Positions 27,333 to 36,719 of a stretch of 64,000 nucleotides of DNA are shown here, one piece after another; position 1 is the stretch's first letter, and every line of letters begins with the position of its first letter. Made by a program: the position numbers and the translations under genes. A model generated the notes under the pieces. It did not search any database. It saw nothing but the letters and a program-made list of their open reading frames with translations, and was not told the DNA's origin. The DNA is from Candidatus Dadabacteria bacterium (GTDB taxonomy: Bacteria; Desulfobacterota_D; UBA1144; Nemesobacterales; Nemesobacteraceae): positions 124,001-188,000 of the forward strand of contig VXNX01000013.1 in assembly GCA_009840385.1 (NCBI GenBank), written 5' to 3'.

Positions 27333-28595
27333 CTACAGAAATTCCGCTATGCTCTCAGCTTTCAGCATATCCTCGAGAGTTTCTCTCGCCCTTATCTCAC
27401 AGTACCTATCGCCGCTTACAAGAACTTCCGCCGCCCGGGGTCTAGTATTATAATTCGACGACATCACGAAACCGTAGGCCCCCGCGCTGAAAACCGCAAG
27501 CAGTTCGCCCGCGGAAACCGCGGGGAAACTCCTGTCTCTTGCCAGAAAATCACCCGATTCGCATATGGGACCGACTATATCCACTATCTCGGAAGATCCG
27601 GAATCTCCCCCGTGCACCGGTTCTATGCGGTGAAAGGAGTCGTAAAACGCGGGTCTCACAAGATCGTTCATCGCGGCGTCAACTATTACGAATTTCTTTG
27701 AAGTTCCCTCCTTAACATAAAGCACCCTAGTGGCCATTATTCCCGCATTTCCCACCATTGATCTTCCGGGCTCAAGAACCAGTCCGTAACTGGTATCGCG
27801 AAGATGTTCTTTGAACACCTGCGCGTACTCGGATTTCGCCGGGGGCTTCTCCTCGCTCTCGTAGCTTATCGCCAGGCCCCCTCCTATGTCTATGTAGGAA
27901 ATTTCAATCCCGTCGTCCCCCAGCCTATCGGCAAGATAAACGAGCTTCGATATGGACTCGGAAAAGGAGGAAAGATCGAATATCTGGGAACCTATATGGG
28001 CGTCGATTCCCCTTATCTCGATTCCCCTCATCCGCGAAGCGTTTCTATAAACATCCACTGCTTTTGCGATTCCGATTCCGAACTTGCTTTTCTCAAAACC
28101 CGTTGATATGTACGGATGTGTGTCGGGATCGATATCAGGATTCACCCTTATGGCAACCGGGGCTCTTTTTCCTATGGAAACGGCTACCTCGTTTATTTTC
28201 TCAAGCTCCGCTTCGGATTCCACGTTGAAAAAAAGTATCCGGGAGCGAATGGCAGCTGCTATCTCCTCTTCGGTCTTTCCGACTCCCGAGAACACCACTC
28301 TCGAGGTGTCTCCCCCCGCGGCAACAACCCTTTGCAGTTCCCCGGACGAGACTATATCGAAACCCGAGTCCATGGAGGAAAAAATCTTGAGTACTGATAT
28401 ATTCGAGTTTGCCTTCACGGAATAGCAGATCAGAGGGTCGATCTCGGAAAACGCCTCCCTATATTCAAGGAAGCTTGAACGGATGGAGTTGTGGCTGTAG
28501 ATATAGACTGGAGTTCCAAAGTCCTCGCATATCTGCCTCACGGGAACTTTTTCCACGTAAAGTTCGCCGCCGGTATATTCAAAATCGGAAGTCAT
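27333..28595 (-). CDS. lysA: Diaminopimelate decarboxylase
   Basis: 420 residues; PLP enzyme of the last step of lysine synthesis. The PLP lysine is K61 in CYSVKANSN. Other family landmarks are HIGSQIFD near 195, EPGRSMVG near 270 and the active-site cysteine in CESGDFLA near 340. The ATG at 28595 is chosen by homology; the longer frame to 28703 has no similarity. It heads a minus-strand operon that continues after 42 bp into hemDE. dapF and dapA, frequent partners, are absent. Confidence 0.93.
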   Translation of the reverse strand: MTSDFEYTGGELYVEKVPVRQICEDFGTPVYIYSHNSIRSSFLEYREAFSEIDPLICYSVKANSNISVLKIFSSMDSGFDIVSSGELQRVVAAGGDTSRVVFSGVGKTEEEIAAAIRSRILFFNVESEAELEKINEVAVSIGKRAPVAIRVNPDIDPDTHPYISTGFEKSKFGIGIAKAVDVYRNASRMRGIEIRGIDAHIGSQIFDLSSFSESISKLVYLADRLGDDGIEISYIDIGGGLAISYESEEKPPAKSEYAQVFKEHLRDTSYGLVLEPGRSMVGNAGIMATRVLYVKEGTSKKFVIVDAAMNDLVRPAFYDSFHRIEPVHGGDSGSSEIVDIVGPICESGDFLARDRSFPAVSAGELLAVFSAGAYGFVMSSNYNTRPRAAEVLVSGDRYCEIRARETLEDMLKAESIAEFL

Positions 28596-28741
28596 AGTGC
28601 AAATCCCCACGGGTTTGAAGCTAGAAAATCTACCCGAAAAAAACAGCGGAAAACAATTATGGAATCCGAAGCCGGGCAAAGCCCTGCAAGCCCGGGGTGG
28701 CAACTATGACTAAGGAAATAAAGGGATTCCCCAAATTTTGC

Positions 28742-28770
28742 TTGGACAAAACCCGGATTTGTTTTATAAT
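28742..28770 (+). promoter_or_regulatory. Sigma-70-type promoter of the ExbB-ExbD operon
   Basis: TTGGAC at 28742-28747, a 17-base spacer, and a perfect TATAAT at 28765-28770. It lies 64 bases upstream of the ATG at 28835 in the gap between divergent lysA and exbB. Only the elements themselves are visible; activity is inferred. Confidence 0.7.
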
Positions 28771-28834
28771 GGTTTCGTCGTATTGAAAATCCAGACTTCG
28801 GAGCAAAAACCTCTCTATTTAAGGATAAATCCCC

Positions 28835-29455
28835 ATGGACGCAATTATTGATCTGTTTACCAAGGGCGGAATATATATTTTCCCCCTGATTTTATGTTCC
28901 ATATTCGGGCTTGCGATTTTTCTTCAGAAGTTCCATATACTTCAGAGGAAAAAGCTTCTCCCCGAAGAATTTCTTTCAAGCCTGTACAAGACTGTCGAGA
29001 CAAAGGGGCTTGAAGAGGCAAAATCTCTTTCTGCATCAAGCGATTCTGCGGTAGCCAAGATAGCTCTCGCGGCCGCGCAGAACTCGGGCACATCGAAAGC
29101 GGAAATGCAAGAAGCCATTGAGGCTGTCGGAAAGGCCGAGGCGCAGGGCCTTGAAAAATATATCGAGACCCTGCTCACCATAAGCAGCATAAGCACTCTT
29201 ATCGGGCTTCTCGGCACAATATCGGGAATGATAAAGGTGTTCGCCGTCATATCGGAGAAGGATATAGTGGATCCGCCTTCCCTAGCGGGAGGCATCTCGG
29301 AAGCACTTTATACGACGGCCCTCGGACTTACGATAGCGATCCCGGCACTCATAGCCTACAAGTACACAGACGGAAAATTCAGGGAGCTGATCTCTGAACT
29401 CGAGGATGAAGGCAAAAAAATACTTGAAGCTTTTTCCGCAAAAGCATCCCTATGA
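28835..29455 (+). CDS. MotA/TolQ/ExbB proton channel protein
   Basis: 206 residues with three membrane helices: one near the N-terminus (IYIFPLILCSIFGLAIFLQ), then two in the C-terminal half (ISTLIGLLGTISGMIKVF; ALYTTALGLTIAIPALIAYK). That is the TolQ/ExbB pattern, a stator that uses the proton gradient to drive outer-membrane energisation or Tol-Pal envelope constriction. The partner ExbD/TolR gene overlaps by ATGA. No TonB, TolA, TolB or Pal gene follows, so which of the two systems it serves cannot be decided. Confidence 0.9.
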   Translation: MDAIIDLFTKGGIYIFPLILCSIFGLAIFLQKFHILQRKKLLPEEFLSSLYKTVETKGLEEAKSLSASSDSAVAKIALAAAQNSGTSKAEMQEAIEAVGKAEAQGLEKYIETLLTISSISTLIGLLGTISGMIKVFAVISEKDIVDPPSLAGGISEALYTTALGLTIAIPALIAYKYTDGKFRELISELEDEGKKILEAFSAKASL

Positions 29456-29850
29456 AATTCGCGCAAAGAAAATCAGGTAGTAGATCCGGCATAGACATGG
29501 CTCCCATCGTGGACGTGATTTTCAACCTCCTTATTTTCTTCGCCCTTACACTTAATTTCGCCATATCAAGCGGCATAAAAGTCAACCTCCCGAAAGCAAC
29601 AGGCGAAATCGTTGAGATAAAAGACGTAAACATACACATTGCCAAAGACGGAAAAGTCTACTTCAATGACGTGCTTATGCGTTCCGCCAACTCCTTAAAG
29701 CGGGAGTTTCAGAAGATACCCAACAAAGACACCTTGGTAATAATAAGGGCGGATTCCGAGGCCATGCACGGCCCGGTGGTAAGCACCATGGATTTGGCCA
29801 AAACCCAAGGGTTCTCGAAAATAGCAATCGGAGTTGAGCCAAAGCGATAA
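29452..29850 (+). CDS. ExbD/TolR biopolymer transport protein
   Basis: 132 residues: a single N-terminal membrane helix containing the conserved aspartate (MAPIVDVIFNLLIFFALTL, D25), then a periplasmic domain with VNLPKA after the helix. It pairs with the proton channel encoded just upstream, with which it shares an ATGA overlap. The aspartate is the residue that takes up protons in the characterised stator. Confidence 0.9.
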   Translation: MKFAQRKSGSRSGIDMAPIVDVIFNLLIFFALTLNFAISSGIKVNLPKATGEIVEIKDVNIHIAKDGKVYFNDVLMRSANSLKREFQKIPNKDTLVIIRADSEAMHGPVVSTMDLAKTQGFSKIAIGVEPKR

Positions 29851-29905
29851 AACCCCACCATAATCGCTTTCCGGCAACCCGGCTGCCTTACGGTAACAAA
29901 CAAAG

Positions 29906-30856
29906 TTGAACTCGATACAAGGCGCTTTAACCTCGCTAAACGACCTCATAACAAGATTTTTCATCCTCTGGATAATACTGTTCTCGGCCGTCGCATTCTT
30001 TTTCCCCTTCGTCTTTGAGGATCTCGGGTTCCTTATAGTACCCATGCTCGCGGTGATAATGTTCGCGATGGGCATGACGCTGAGAATAGATGACTTCAAA
30101 AGAGTTTTTCTAAGACCGCTTGAGATTCTCGTGGGCGTTTGCGCTCAATACGTCGTGATGCCCCTTTTGGGCTTTCTGCTCGCCCTTGCGTTCGGAATAA
30201 ACCCACTGATTGCGGTCGGAATCGTTCTTGTGGGTTCCTGTCCCGGGGGAACAGCTTCAAACGTCATTACCTATCTGGCAAGAGGTGACCTCGCGCTTTC
30301 CGTAACGCTCACTTCGGTTTCGACGCTTCTTTGCCCGTTTCTGCTGCCCGCGCTGATGTACGTTTACGCGGGAAAATGGGTAGACGTTCCGCTCACAGAC
30401 CTTTTTATCTCCGCGCTTCAGATAGTGCTGCTACCCGTACTTATGGGATTGGTGTTGAGGAGTCTGCTCGGGAAAAAGTCAGAGAGCGTACTGCCCTTTC
30501 TGCCTTCCGTATCGTCTTTGGCCATAGCGTTCGCAGTAGGAATAATCGTGGCCCTAAACGCAGAATCCATAAAAACCATTGGCACGGTGGTTTTCCTTGT
30601 AGTAATAATTCATAACGCTTTGGGCCTTATATGCGGTTATCTTATAGCGAAGGCACTGGGCTTCCGGGAAAGCAGTTGCAGAGCGATATCCGTAGAAGTG
30701 GGAATGCAGAACTCGGGGCTCGCGGCGGCTCTTTCCCAGCTGCATTTCGGTTATCTCTCCGCGCTTCCCGCCGCACTTTTCAGCATCTGGCATAATATCT
30801 CGGGCGGAGCAATAGCCTCGTTATGGAGACACAGGAGCGTTCATGAACAAACCTGA
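29906..30856 (+). CDS. Bile acid:sodium symporter (BASS) family transporter
   Basis: 316 residues, about nine or ten membrane helices. SCPGGTASNVITYLARGD near 112-129 is the family's crossover motif, and GMQNSGLAAALSQ near 270 is the second. Characterised bacterial relatives move bile acids, pantoate or other organic anions with sodium; the substrate is not determinable here. No ATG exists near the N-terminus; the TTG at 29906 is the likely start. Its last 14 bases overlap the next transporter gene. Confidence 0.85.
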   Translation: MNSIQGALTSLNDLITRFFILWIILFSAVAFFFPFVFEDLGFLIVPMLAVIMFAMGMTLRIDDFKRVFLRPLEILVGVCAQYVVMPLLGFLLALAFGINPLIAVGIVLVGSCPGGTASNVITYLARGDLALSVTLTSVSTLLCPFLLPALMYVYAGKWVDVPLTDLFISALQIVLLPVLMGLVLRSLLGKKSESVLPFLPSVSSLAIAFAVGIIVALNAESIKTIGTVVFLVVIIHNALGLICGYLIAKALGFRESSCRAISVEVGMQNSGLAAALSQLHFGYLSALPAALFSIWHNISGGAIASLWRHRSVHEQT

Positions 30857-31754
30857 GAAAAAAGAAAAGCTCCCTATAAAGGGCTATCTTTTTCTGATAG
30901 CCACAGCTTTTTTCACGGCACTCTCCTACGCCATAGGAAAAGCCCTTGAGCGAAGCGATCTTCACCCGGAAACCACCACATTCTTCTGGTTTTTCGGAGC
31001 TTTTATAGTCGCCCTGATTCTGTTCCCCTTCCTCCGTGCGCAGAGAGAAGAACTTAAAAGAATTCGCCTGTACCGCGACATTTTCATCTGGAGTTCCGTT
31101 ATAACCTCGGCCGGAGCCGCCTTGTGGATGGTGGCACTTTGGACAATCGGGCCCGCTCTCACTTCATTTTTAATGAAAGCCCAGACGCTTTTTGCGCTCC
31201 TGCTCGGCATACTCTTTCTCGGAGAGAGGCTTAACAAGGGAGAGAGCATAGGGATAGCCATGACGGTGGCGGGCGGAGCGGTAGTCGCCTACCAGAGGGA
31301 AGGCTACCTCATCTTCGGGACAGCCATGGCTCTGGGGGCCGCGTTCTTGTATTCCTTTCTCTCCTTCATGGTAAAAAAAATAGCGCAGGATCTCAATATG
31401 CTCACAGTCGCAACTCTTAGAACTCTTGGGGTCTCGATTGTTCTTTTTCTTTACCTATTAGCCACCGGAACCTTCGAGCCCCCCAGTCTGAATCAGGCAC
31501 TTATAATGGCGTGTGGAGGGGCGTGCGGAGCATACATAGCCAAAGGAAGTCAGTTTCACGCCATAAAGCTTCTTGATATCTCAAGAACAACGGCCGTTAT
31601 GCCGATGGAATCGATTTTTGTGCTGATTTTCGCGCATGTCTTCTTCGACGACCTGCCGTCGGTCACGAAACTTCTGGGGGGAGCTTCCATAATCGCCGGA
31701 GTTGTTTTCCTGGTGCTTTTTCGGGGACAGAAAAACGATATTCTCGGCAAGTGA
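30843..31754 (+). CDS. EamA/DMT-family transporter
   Basis: 303 residues with ten membrane helices arranged as two five-helix EamA repeats (about 12-150 and 160-298). Each repeat ends in a small-residue helix with a glutamate (LLGILFLGERLNKGE in the first). Members export or import metabolites such as amino acids. The start overlaps the upstream BASS gene by 14 bases, so the two transporters are probably made together. It is convergent with ddl, 3 bp apart. Confidence 0.88.
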   Translation: MNKPEKKEKLPIKGYLFLIATAFFTALSYAIGKALERSDLHPETTTFFWFFGAFIVALILFPFLRAQREELKRIRLYRDIFIWSSVITSAGAALWMVALWTIGPALTSFLMKAQTLFALLLGILFLGERLNKGESIGIAMTVAGGAVVAYQREGYLIFGTAMALGAAFLYSFLSFMVKKIAQDLNMLTVATLRTLGVSIVLFLYLLATGTFEPPSLNQALIMACGGACGAYIAKGSQFHAIKLLDISRTTAVMPMESIFVLIFAHVFFDDLPSVTKLLGGASIIAGVVFLVLFRGQKNDILGK

Positions 31755-31757
31755 ACC

Positions 31758-32870
31758 CTACCGGAAATCTGAGAAATCCGTTCTGAGTTCTCTCTTCATC
31801 CGATGTCTCTGCTCCGCAAGCTCAAACAGCATCTCGAGCATTTCCCCGACGGGAATCCCGCTTGCCTCCCACAGCTTCGGATACATGCTTATGGGCGTGA
31901 AACCCGGGATCGTGTTTATCTCGCTAACAAACACCTGTTCCGTATCGGCGTCAACCAGAAAATCCACCCTTGCCATACCGGTGCAACAAAGAGCGGAATA
32001 GGAAGCAAGAGCGAGGGTTCTTATTTTATCCTGAATCTCTTGACCAAGGTCGCAGGGGATGCAAAACTCCGTCGATTCGTCGTGGTACTTCTTTTCGTAA
32101 TCATAAAAACTTCCTTTCACAACGAGTTCCCCGGGAATCGACGCCTTCGGATTCTGATTCCCTATTACGCTTACCTCGACTTCCCTTAGGTTCAATACGG
32201 CCCGCTCAACAATCACCCTTTCAGAAAAATCAAAAGAAGCCTCCACGGCATCGGCAATTACCGCAGAAGAGTCCACTTTTGAAACTCCTACGCTTGAACC
32301 GAGGTTTGAGGATTTTACGAAGCAGGGAAATCCTATTTCGTCTTCTATGCGGAAGAGGATGGCTTCCTTATCGTTTTCCCATTCGGTTTTCGCGAAACCG
32401 AAAAAGGGAACAACCGGAATACCATTATCCCTGAGAATGGTTTTTGAGACTATCTTGTCAATGCAAAGTGAAGACCCGAGCAAATCGGCTCCCACGCAGG
32501 GAACACCCATAAGGTCAATCAAACCCTGTACCGATCCATCCTCGCCGAAAGTTCCGTGAAGAACGGGGAAAACCGCATCTACGGAAAAGATCTCAGCTAT
32601 TTCCCCTTGGATTATTTCAGCAAAACGACCGGGAGGAAAACCTTGAAGCATGGGCACGATCTCGGAATCGGGAATCAGGGCAGGAGGTTCCTCCTCAGGC
32701 CAGTTCTCAATAACGGCTCTCTGCCAGCGACCTTCTTTCGAAATAAAGATTGGTAACGTGACGAATTTTGAAGGATCAAGGTTGCTGACGATAAACTTTG
32801 AGGAAACGAGCGACACCTCGTGCTCAACTGAAACACCACCGAAAAGAACCGCTATTGTTTTTCTGCTCAA
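31758..32870 (-). CDS. ddl: D-alanine-D-alanine ligase
   Basis: 370 residues; ATP-grasp enzyme that makes the D-Ala-D-Ala end of peptidoglycan precursors. The N-terminal GGVSVEHEVSLVS motif, HGTFGEDGSVQGL near 108-120, KSSNLGSSVGVSK near 187 and the metal-binding end EINTIPGFTP near 325 are all present. It is not in a mur/fts cluster here. The gene is convergent with the EamA transporter. The 218 bp upstream hold a promoter for mltD on the other strand. Confidence 0.94.
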   Translation of the reverse strand: MSRKTIAVLFGGVSVEHEVSLVSSKFIVSNLDPSKFVTLPIFISKEGRWQRAVIENWPEEEPPALIPDSEIVPMLQGFPPGRFAEIIQGEIAEIFSVDAVFPVLHGTFGEDGSVQGLIDLMGVPCVGADLLGSSLCIDKIVSKTILRDNGIPVVPFFGFAKTEWENDKEAILFRIEDEIGFPCFVKSSNLGSSVGVSKVDSSAVIADAVEASFDFSERVIVERAVLNLREVEVSVIGNQNPKASIPGELVVKGSFYDYEKKYHDESTEFCIPCDLGQEIQDKIRTLALASYSALCCTGMARVDFLVDADTEQVFVSEINTIPGFTPISMYPKLWEASGIPVGEMLEMLFELAEQRHRMKRELRTDFSDFR

Positions 32871-32971
32871 CTTACAACCCTCGACATTTTTAAGAAAAAA
32901 ATTTCATGAAAGATTCTAGGAAAACAACAGCCCGGAAAATCTTGTTTTTAAGAGATTCCCCAAAACATACT

Positions 32972-32999
32972 TTGACTATTAGAACTATGTGGTTACAAT
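32972..32999 (+). promoter_or_regulatory. Sigma-70-type promoter of mltD
   Basis: TTGACT at 32972-32977 and TACAAT at 32994-32999, 16 bases apart, each matching consensus at five of six positions. The ATG of mltD follows 90 bases downstream. The surrounding 32880-33040 is AT-rich. Confidence 0.6.
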
Positions 33000-33088
33000 T
33001 ATTGTACAAATAACTAACGGAAAAATAAACCGGAAAGTTCTATTAGGGGATTGCCGTCCCCGCCATTGATTCAAAACTGCGAACATAC

Positions 33089-34723
33089 ATGGATAAATTT
33101 ACTTCAGACAGAATCAATTCTAGCTTAATTTTTACACTTTGCGCGATTTTCACTGTTTTCCTGCCGTGTGCTTCCGCTACCGCATTCAGCAAGGATTTGC
33201 TGGGGTCAACTCCTTTTTCGCAAGAAGAACAGGCCGAATTCGTCGAGTTAGCGCAGAAAACTGAAGAAGCAGGGCCGATACGGCAAACTGAAAAGCCCGG
33301 AGAAGTCGAAAAAATTGGGGGAAAAGACTCTCATACCGAAACCCAATTATCTTCTGAATCTGCTAAGCAAATTCCCCAGATAGAGCTTGGCGCTCAAGAA
33401 ACCCCGGCACTCGAGCACACAGACCCTCCGCAGAGTTATGAGGATATAAAATTCGAGACAAAGAGAAACTCAAGAGTTGAACATTACATCCGCCGGTTCT
33501 CATCGGGAAAAGGAAAGAAAAACTTCGCCGAGATTCTCAAAAGGTCCGGTAAATTCCTTCCCGAAATCAAGGAAATACTCCGCTCCGAGGGAGTTCCCTC
33601 AGAAATCGCGTATCTGCCTCTCATAGAAAGCGGGTTCAACCCCCGCGCCGTTTCGAGAAAAAACGCCGTCGGGCTCTGGCAATTCATAAGACCGACCGGA
33701 CTGAAGTACGGGCTCAAAATAAACTACTGGGTAGACGAGAGGATGGACGTAGAGAGATCAACCTTGGCGGCGGCCAGATATCTCAAGAAGATGCACGAGG
33801 AATTCGGTTCATGGGAACTCGCTCTCGCAGGTTACAACTGCGGGGAGAAAAGGGTATCGAAGGCCATTAGGAAAACGGGTTCGACCGATTTCTGGACACT
33901 CTCAAGAAAGCTTCCGAGGGAAACAAGGAACTATCTGCCGAAATTCAACGCCGCTTTGATAATAGCCGAAAACCCTGAGAAATACGGCTTCAGAATCACG
34001 AAATTGGAGAAAGATTATCAAGCTGTGAGCGTTCCGCCCAGAAAAAGTATTGCGGAAATTGCCAACCTCCTTGACATGGGATACAAGGAAATTTCCAAGT
34101 ACAACCCCTCGCTTGTCGGGCTTTCCACTCCCCCGGGAGGAAACTATGAGCTTAAGGTCCCTAAGGACTACGCGGAGAAGCTCATTTCAGTCCAAGACCA
34201 AGTAATTGCCCTCAAAGACGTTGAAATTCCTTTCAGGACAAGGCCCGTAAGGTACACGGTGAGGCAGGACGACAGCTTGTGGAAAATAGCCAGGAAATTC
34301 GGAACGTCTGTCGAGAAGCTCAAGTACGCAAATCACCTTTCTAGTTCGATCATACGTCCCGGACAAAGGCTGAAGATACCCTCGAGGGGAAATCTCGTAT
34401 ACGTAAAGCACAGGATTCGCCCTGGAGAAAATATTTACCTTCTGGCGAAAAGATACGGAACCTCAATCGACGCAATAAAAAGGGCTAACAACCTTAAGAG
34501 TTCGCTTATAATAGCGGGAAAAACCCTCTCTATTCCCCAGAGACTCTCATCCACCTATGTGCCACGCGACGTTCCGAAGAAAATGAGCCACAAGATAATC
34601 CCCGGCGATACTCTGAGCGAACTGGCCCTTCGCTACAGGGTCTCGGTCTCACAGATCAAGAGGTGGAACAACATGTCCTCAACCACGCTGATCGCCGGAA
34701 GAAATCTGGTCATCTACAAATAA
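33089..34723 (+). CDS. mltD: Membrane-bound lytic murein transglycosylase D-like, with LysM repeats
   Basis: 544 residues. A signal peptide (SSLIFTLCAIFTVFLPCASA) is followed by a low-complexity acidic stretch to about 130. The SLT domain spans 155-270 with catalytic E180 in LPLIESGFNPRAVSR, GLWQF at 195-199 and AGYNCGE near 250. Three LysM repeats follow (about 388-436, 442-490, 503-544), plus a degenerate one near 320-370. It cleaves peptidoglycan between MurNAc and GlcNAc with anhydro-sugar formation; LysM holds it to the wall. The next gene begins seven bases after the stop. Confidence 0.92.
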   Translation: MDKFTSDRINSSLIFTLCAIFTVFLPCASATAFSKDLLGSTPFSQEEQAEFVELAQKTEEAGPIRQTEKPGEVEKIGGKDSHTETQLSSESAKQIPQIELGAQETPALEHTDPPQSYEDIKFETKRNSRVEHYIRRFSSGKGKKNFAEILKRSGKFLPEIKEILRSEGVPSEIAYLPLIESGFNPRAVSRKNAVGLWQFIRPTGLKYGLKINYWVDERMDVERSTLAAARYLKKMHEEFGSWELALAGYNCGEKRVSKAIRKTGSTDFWTLSRKLPRETRNYLPKFNAALIIAENPEKYGFRITKLEKDYQAVSVPPRKSIAEIANLLDMGYKEISKYNPSLVGLSTPPGGNYELKVPKDYAEKLISVQDQVIALKDVEIPFRTRPVRYTVRQDDSLWKIARKFGTSVEKLKYANHLSSSIIRPGQRLKIPSRGNLVYVKHRIRPGENIYLLAKRYGTSIDAIKRANNLKSSLIIAGKTLSIPQRLSSTYVPRDVPKKMSHKIIPGDTLSELALRYRVSVSQIKRWNNMSSTTLIAGRNLVIYK

Positions 34724-34730
34724 GCCCTAG

Positions 34731-35375
34731 ATGTTGACAGTAAGGTCAATAAGGGAAACCCTTCCGCAGAAAGCCCCTGAGATACGGCACAAGCTCAAGG
34801 AATTTGAAAACATCATCAAAAACGCTTCTGAAGAAGTGATCTTTGAAGAACTGGTTTTCTGCATATTCACGGCCGGAACAAGCGCCAGGATGGGTCTGAG
34901 CGCACTCAGTACAGTAAGAAGCATCCTCCGGAGCGCAAGCGAGGATGAACTAAGGGCAAAACTTCGGGGAGTATACAGATTTCCAAACGTACGCTCAAAA
35001 CACGTGATCCACACAAGAAACTATCTTGCCCGCGAATATGGACTCAAGCTGAGGCCGCTTCTTCTGTCGTTTAAAGATCCGGTTGAGAGAAGAGATTTTT
35101 TCGCACTTAACAAGGATATAAAGGGGCTCGGTTTCAAGGAAGCAAGTCATTTTCTAAGAAACATCGGTTTTCGCGGTTACGCGATACTTGATAAACACAT
35201 ACTCCAGTGCCTTTTCGAACTCGGCATAACGGAATCCTCCCGGGCACCGCACTCAAGATCCAGATACATTGAAATTGAAAACAAGTTTAAGAAATTCTCG
35301 GAAAGAAACGGATTTGATTTTGATGAAATGGATCTGTTTCTCTGGAGTGAAAAAACAGGCGAAATACTGAAATAA
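34731..35375 (+). CDS. 8-oxoguanine DNA glycosylase/AP lyase, Ogg2 type
   Basis: 214 residues of the archaeal-type Ogg2 branch of the HhH-GPD superfamily; it would remove 8-oxoguanine from DNA and nick the strand. The helix-hairpin-helix segment KDIKGLGFKEASHFLRN carries the Schiff-base lysine K136. The assisting aspartate D154 is in AILDKHIL, 18 residues later, the same spacing as K129/D147 of the Methanocaldococcus enzyme. It lies seven bases after mltD, and a degenerate paralogue follows 25 bp later in the same direction. Confidence 0.88.
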   Translation: MLTVRSIRETLPQKAPEIRHKLKEFENIIKNASEEVIFEELVFCIFTAGTSARMGLSALSTVRSILRSASEDELRAKLRGVYRFPNVRSKHVIHTRNYLAREYGLKLRPLLLSFKDPVERRDFFALNKDIKGLGFKEASHFLRNIGFRGYAILDKHILQCLFELGITESSRAPHSRSRYIEIENKFKKFSERNGFDFDEMDLFLWSEKTGEILK

Positions 35376-35400
35376 CGCCTCGGAAAAGAAAACTCTCCCC

Positions 35401-36051
35401 ATGACTGAGGAACAAAAACGAGAACTTCTGGAACTCTATGAGCTTAGAGGAGAAGAAATACGGAAGCGGCTTCTGGAATTCAAAGAGACTTTCCAAAAGG
35501 CCGATGACCTCCAAGTATTTCATGAACTCTCATTCTGTATACTGAGTTCCGGTGTCGGTCCCAAAATAGCCGGCCAATGCATGAGGGCCATAGGAGAAAA
35601 GCTTGCGGATGGAAAAGAAGATGAACTCTTGGGCCGCATTGAAACGATTCATAAATATGCCGAAAACGTCTCCCGCTATATTGTTTTTACAAGGGAATAT
35701 CTTAAAGAAGAGCACGGATTTCTTCTGAAATCACTTGTCAGTTCCTTTGAAGACAGAGTGGAAAGAAGAGATTTCTTTGCAAAAAACCCGGGAATAAAAG
35801 GACTCGGATACATGCAGGCAAGCCATTTTCTGAGGAATCTGGGATTTTCCGGCTATGCGATTCTTGACAGAAACAATCTGGCGTCCCTTTCCGAACTGGG
35901 GATCATAGGCGAGACGAAATATCCCCTGACGAAAAGAAGATACCTTGAAACCGAAAGTCTTATGACGGAAGCCGCTCACGAACTGGGAATCAGTCTTGAT
36001 GAATTTGACCTGCTCCTTTGGTCAAGGAAAAGAAAATACGTTCCGAGATAA
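35401..36051 (+). CDS. Ogg2-family paralogue lacking the catalytic lysine
   Basis: 216 residues, aligned end to end with the preceding gene (shared VERRDFFA, ASHFLRN and GYAILD segments). The Schiff-base lysine position is methionine (M138 in GLGYMQASHF), while the aspartate D156 is kept. The helix after it reads LDRNNL instead of LDKHIL. Without the lysine, beta-lyase chemistry is not expected. A monofunctional glycosylase, a damage-binding protein, or a partner of the intact copy are options. The reading frame is full length and not visibly decaying. It is convergent with the PIG-L gene, 2 bp apart. Confidence 0.82.
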   Translation: MTEEQKRELLELYELRGEEIRKRLLEFKETFQKADDLQVFHELSFCILSSGVGPKIAGQCMRAIGEKLADGKEDELLGRIETIHKYAENVSRYIVFTREYLKEEHGFLLKSLVSSFEDRVERRDFFAKNPGIKGLGYMQASHFLRNLGFSGYAILDRNNLASLSELGIIGETKYPLTKRRYLETESLMTEAAHELGISLDEFDLLLWSRKRKYVPR

Positions 36052-36053
36052 GG

Positions 36054-36719
36054 TCACTCGGAGTCATGCTTTATGAAAACCTCGGCCCAAAGCGGCGCAA
36101 ATCCGTCCGCGGTGTCGTGAAAAGCCCCCCGGTACCTGTTAAGGCCCATGATGCCGTCAGTGTAATCCTTGTAGGCCGTCTGGCTCCTATGTGCCTCGAT
36201 CGCCCGGCGCTTGCGGTCGGCAAAAGACGTTATATCCTCGATCCGGTCGTATGAGGGAAAAGGCGTCCATACCTCATAAAACCAGCATTCGCACTCAAAG
36301 GGAATCTCCTTAATTGCCGCCTTAAGACAATCAAGAGTCAGACGCGAAACCGTCCTGTGGGTTCTGTGCTTGTCAATTTCGGGATGCGGGAGGTATACCT
36401 CCCCCGGGCGGAGATTTGTTATTATTTCCACCATCCTGGAACTGAATTCACGCTTGTTCGAATCGGATTCCATGTCGGAGAGCCCCAGAACAGAAAGCTC
36501 CACTCCGAGTATCTCCGATGATTCCCTGACTTCTGACTCCCTCGTCCGCACAAGTTGCTCCTGCGTGATACCAAGCGGATTCGCACTTCTTCTTCCATCT
36601 GTAACGACAACGGAAATCACGTCAATACCTTTTTCCAGAAGCAGGCAGACAGTTCCTCCCATGCCTATTTCAAGATCGTCGGGGTGGGGAGAAATTATAA
36701 GGGCTTTTGTGTCTTGCAT
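36054..36719 (-). CDS. PIG-L family deacetylase
   Basis: 221 residues; zinc-dependent N-deacetylase fold. The metal-binding PHPDDLEIG motif (residues 12-20) and the third ligand in HPEIDKHRTHR (about 118-128) are present, with VTDGRRSANP near 42. The best-known bacterial members are BshB of bacillithiol synthesis and MshB of mycothiol synthesis; others deacetylate sugars. With no bsh or msh genes in view the substrate remains open. Confidence 0.88.
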   Translation of the reverse strand: MQDTKALIISPHPDDLEIGMGGTVCLLLEKGIDVISVVVTDGRRSANPLGITQEQLVRTRESEVRESSEILGVELSVLGLSDMESDSNKREFSSRMVEIITNLRPGEVYLPHPEIDKHRTHRTVSRLTLDCLKAAIKEIPFECECWFYEVWTPFPSYDRIEDITSFADRKRRAIEAHRSQTAYKDYTDGIMGLNRYRGAFHDTADGFAPLWAEVFIKHDSE

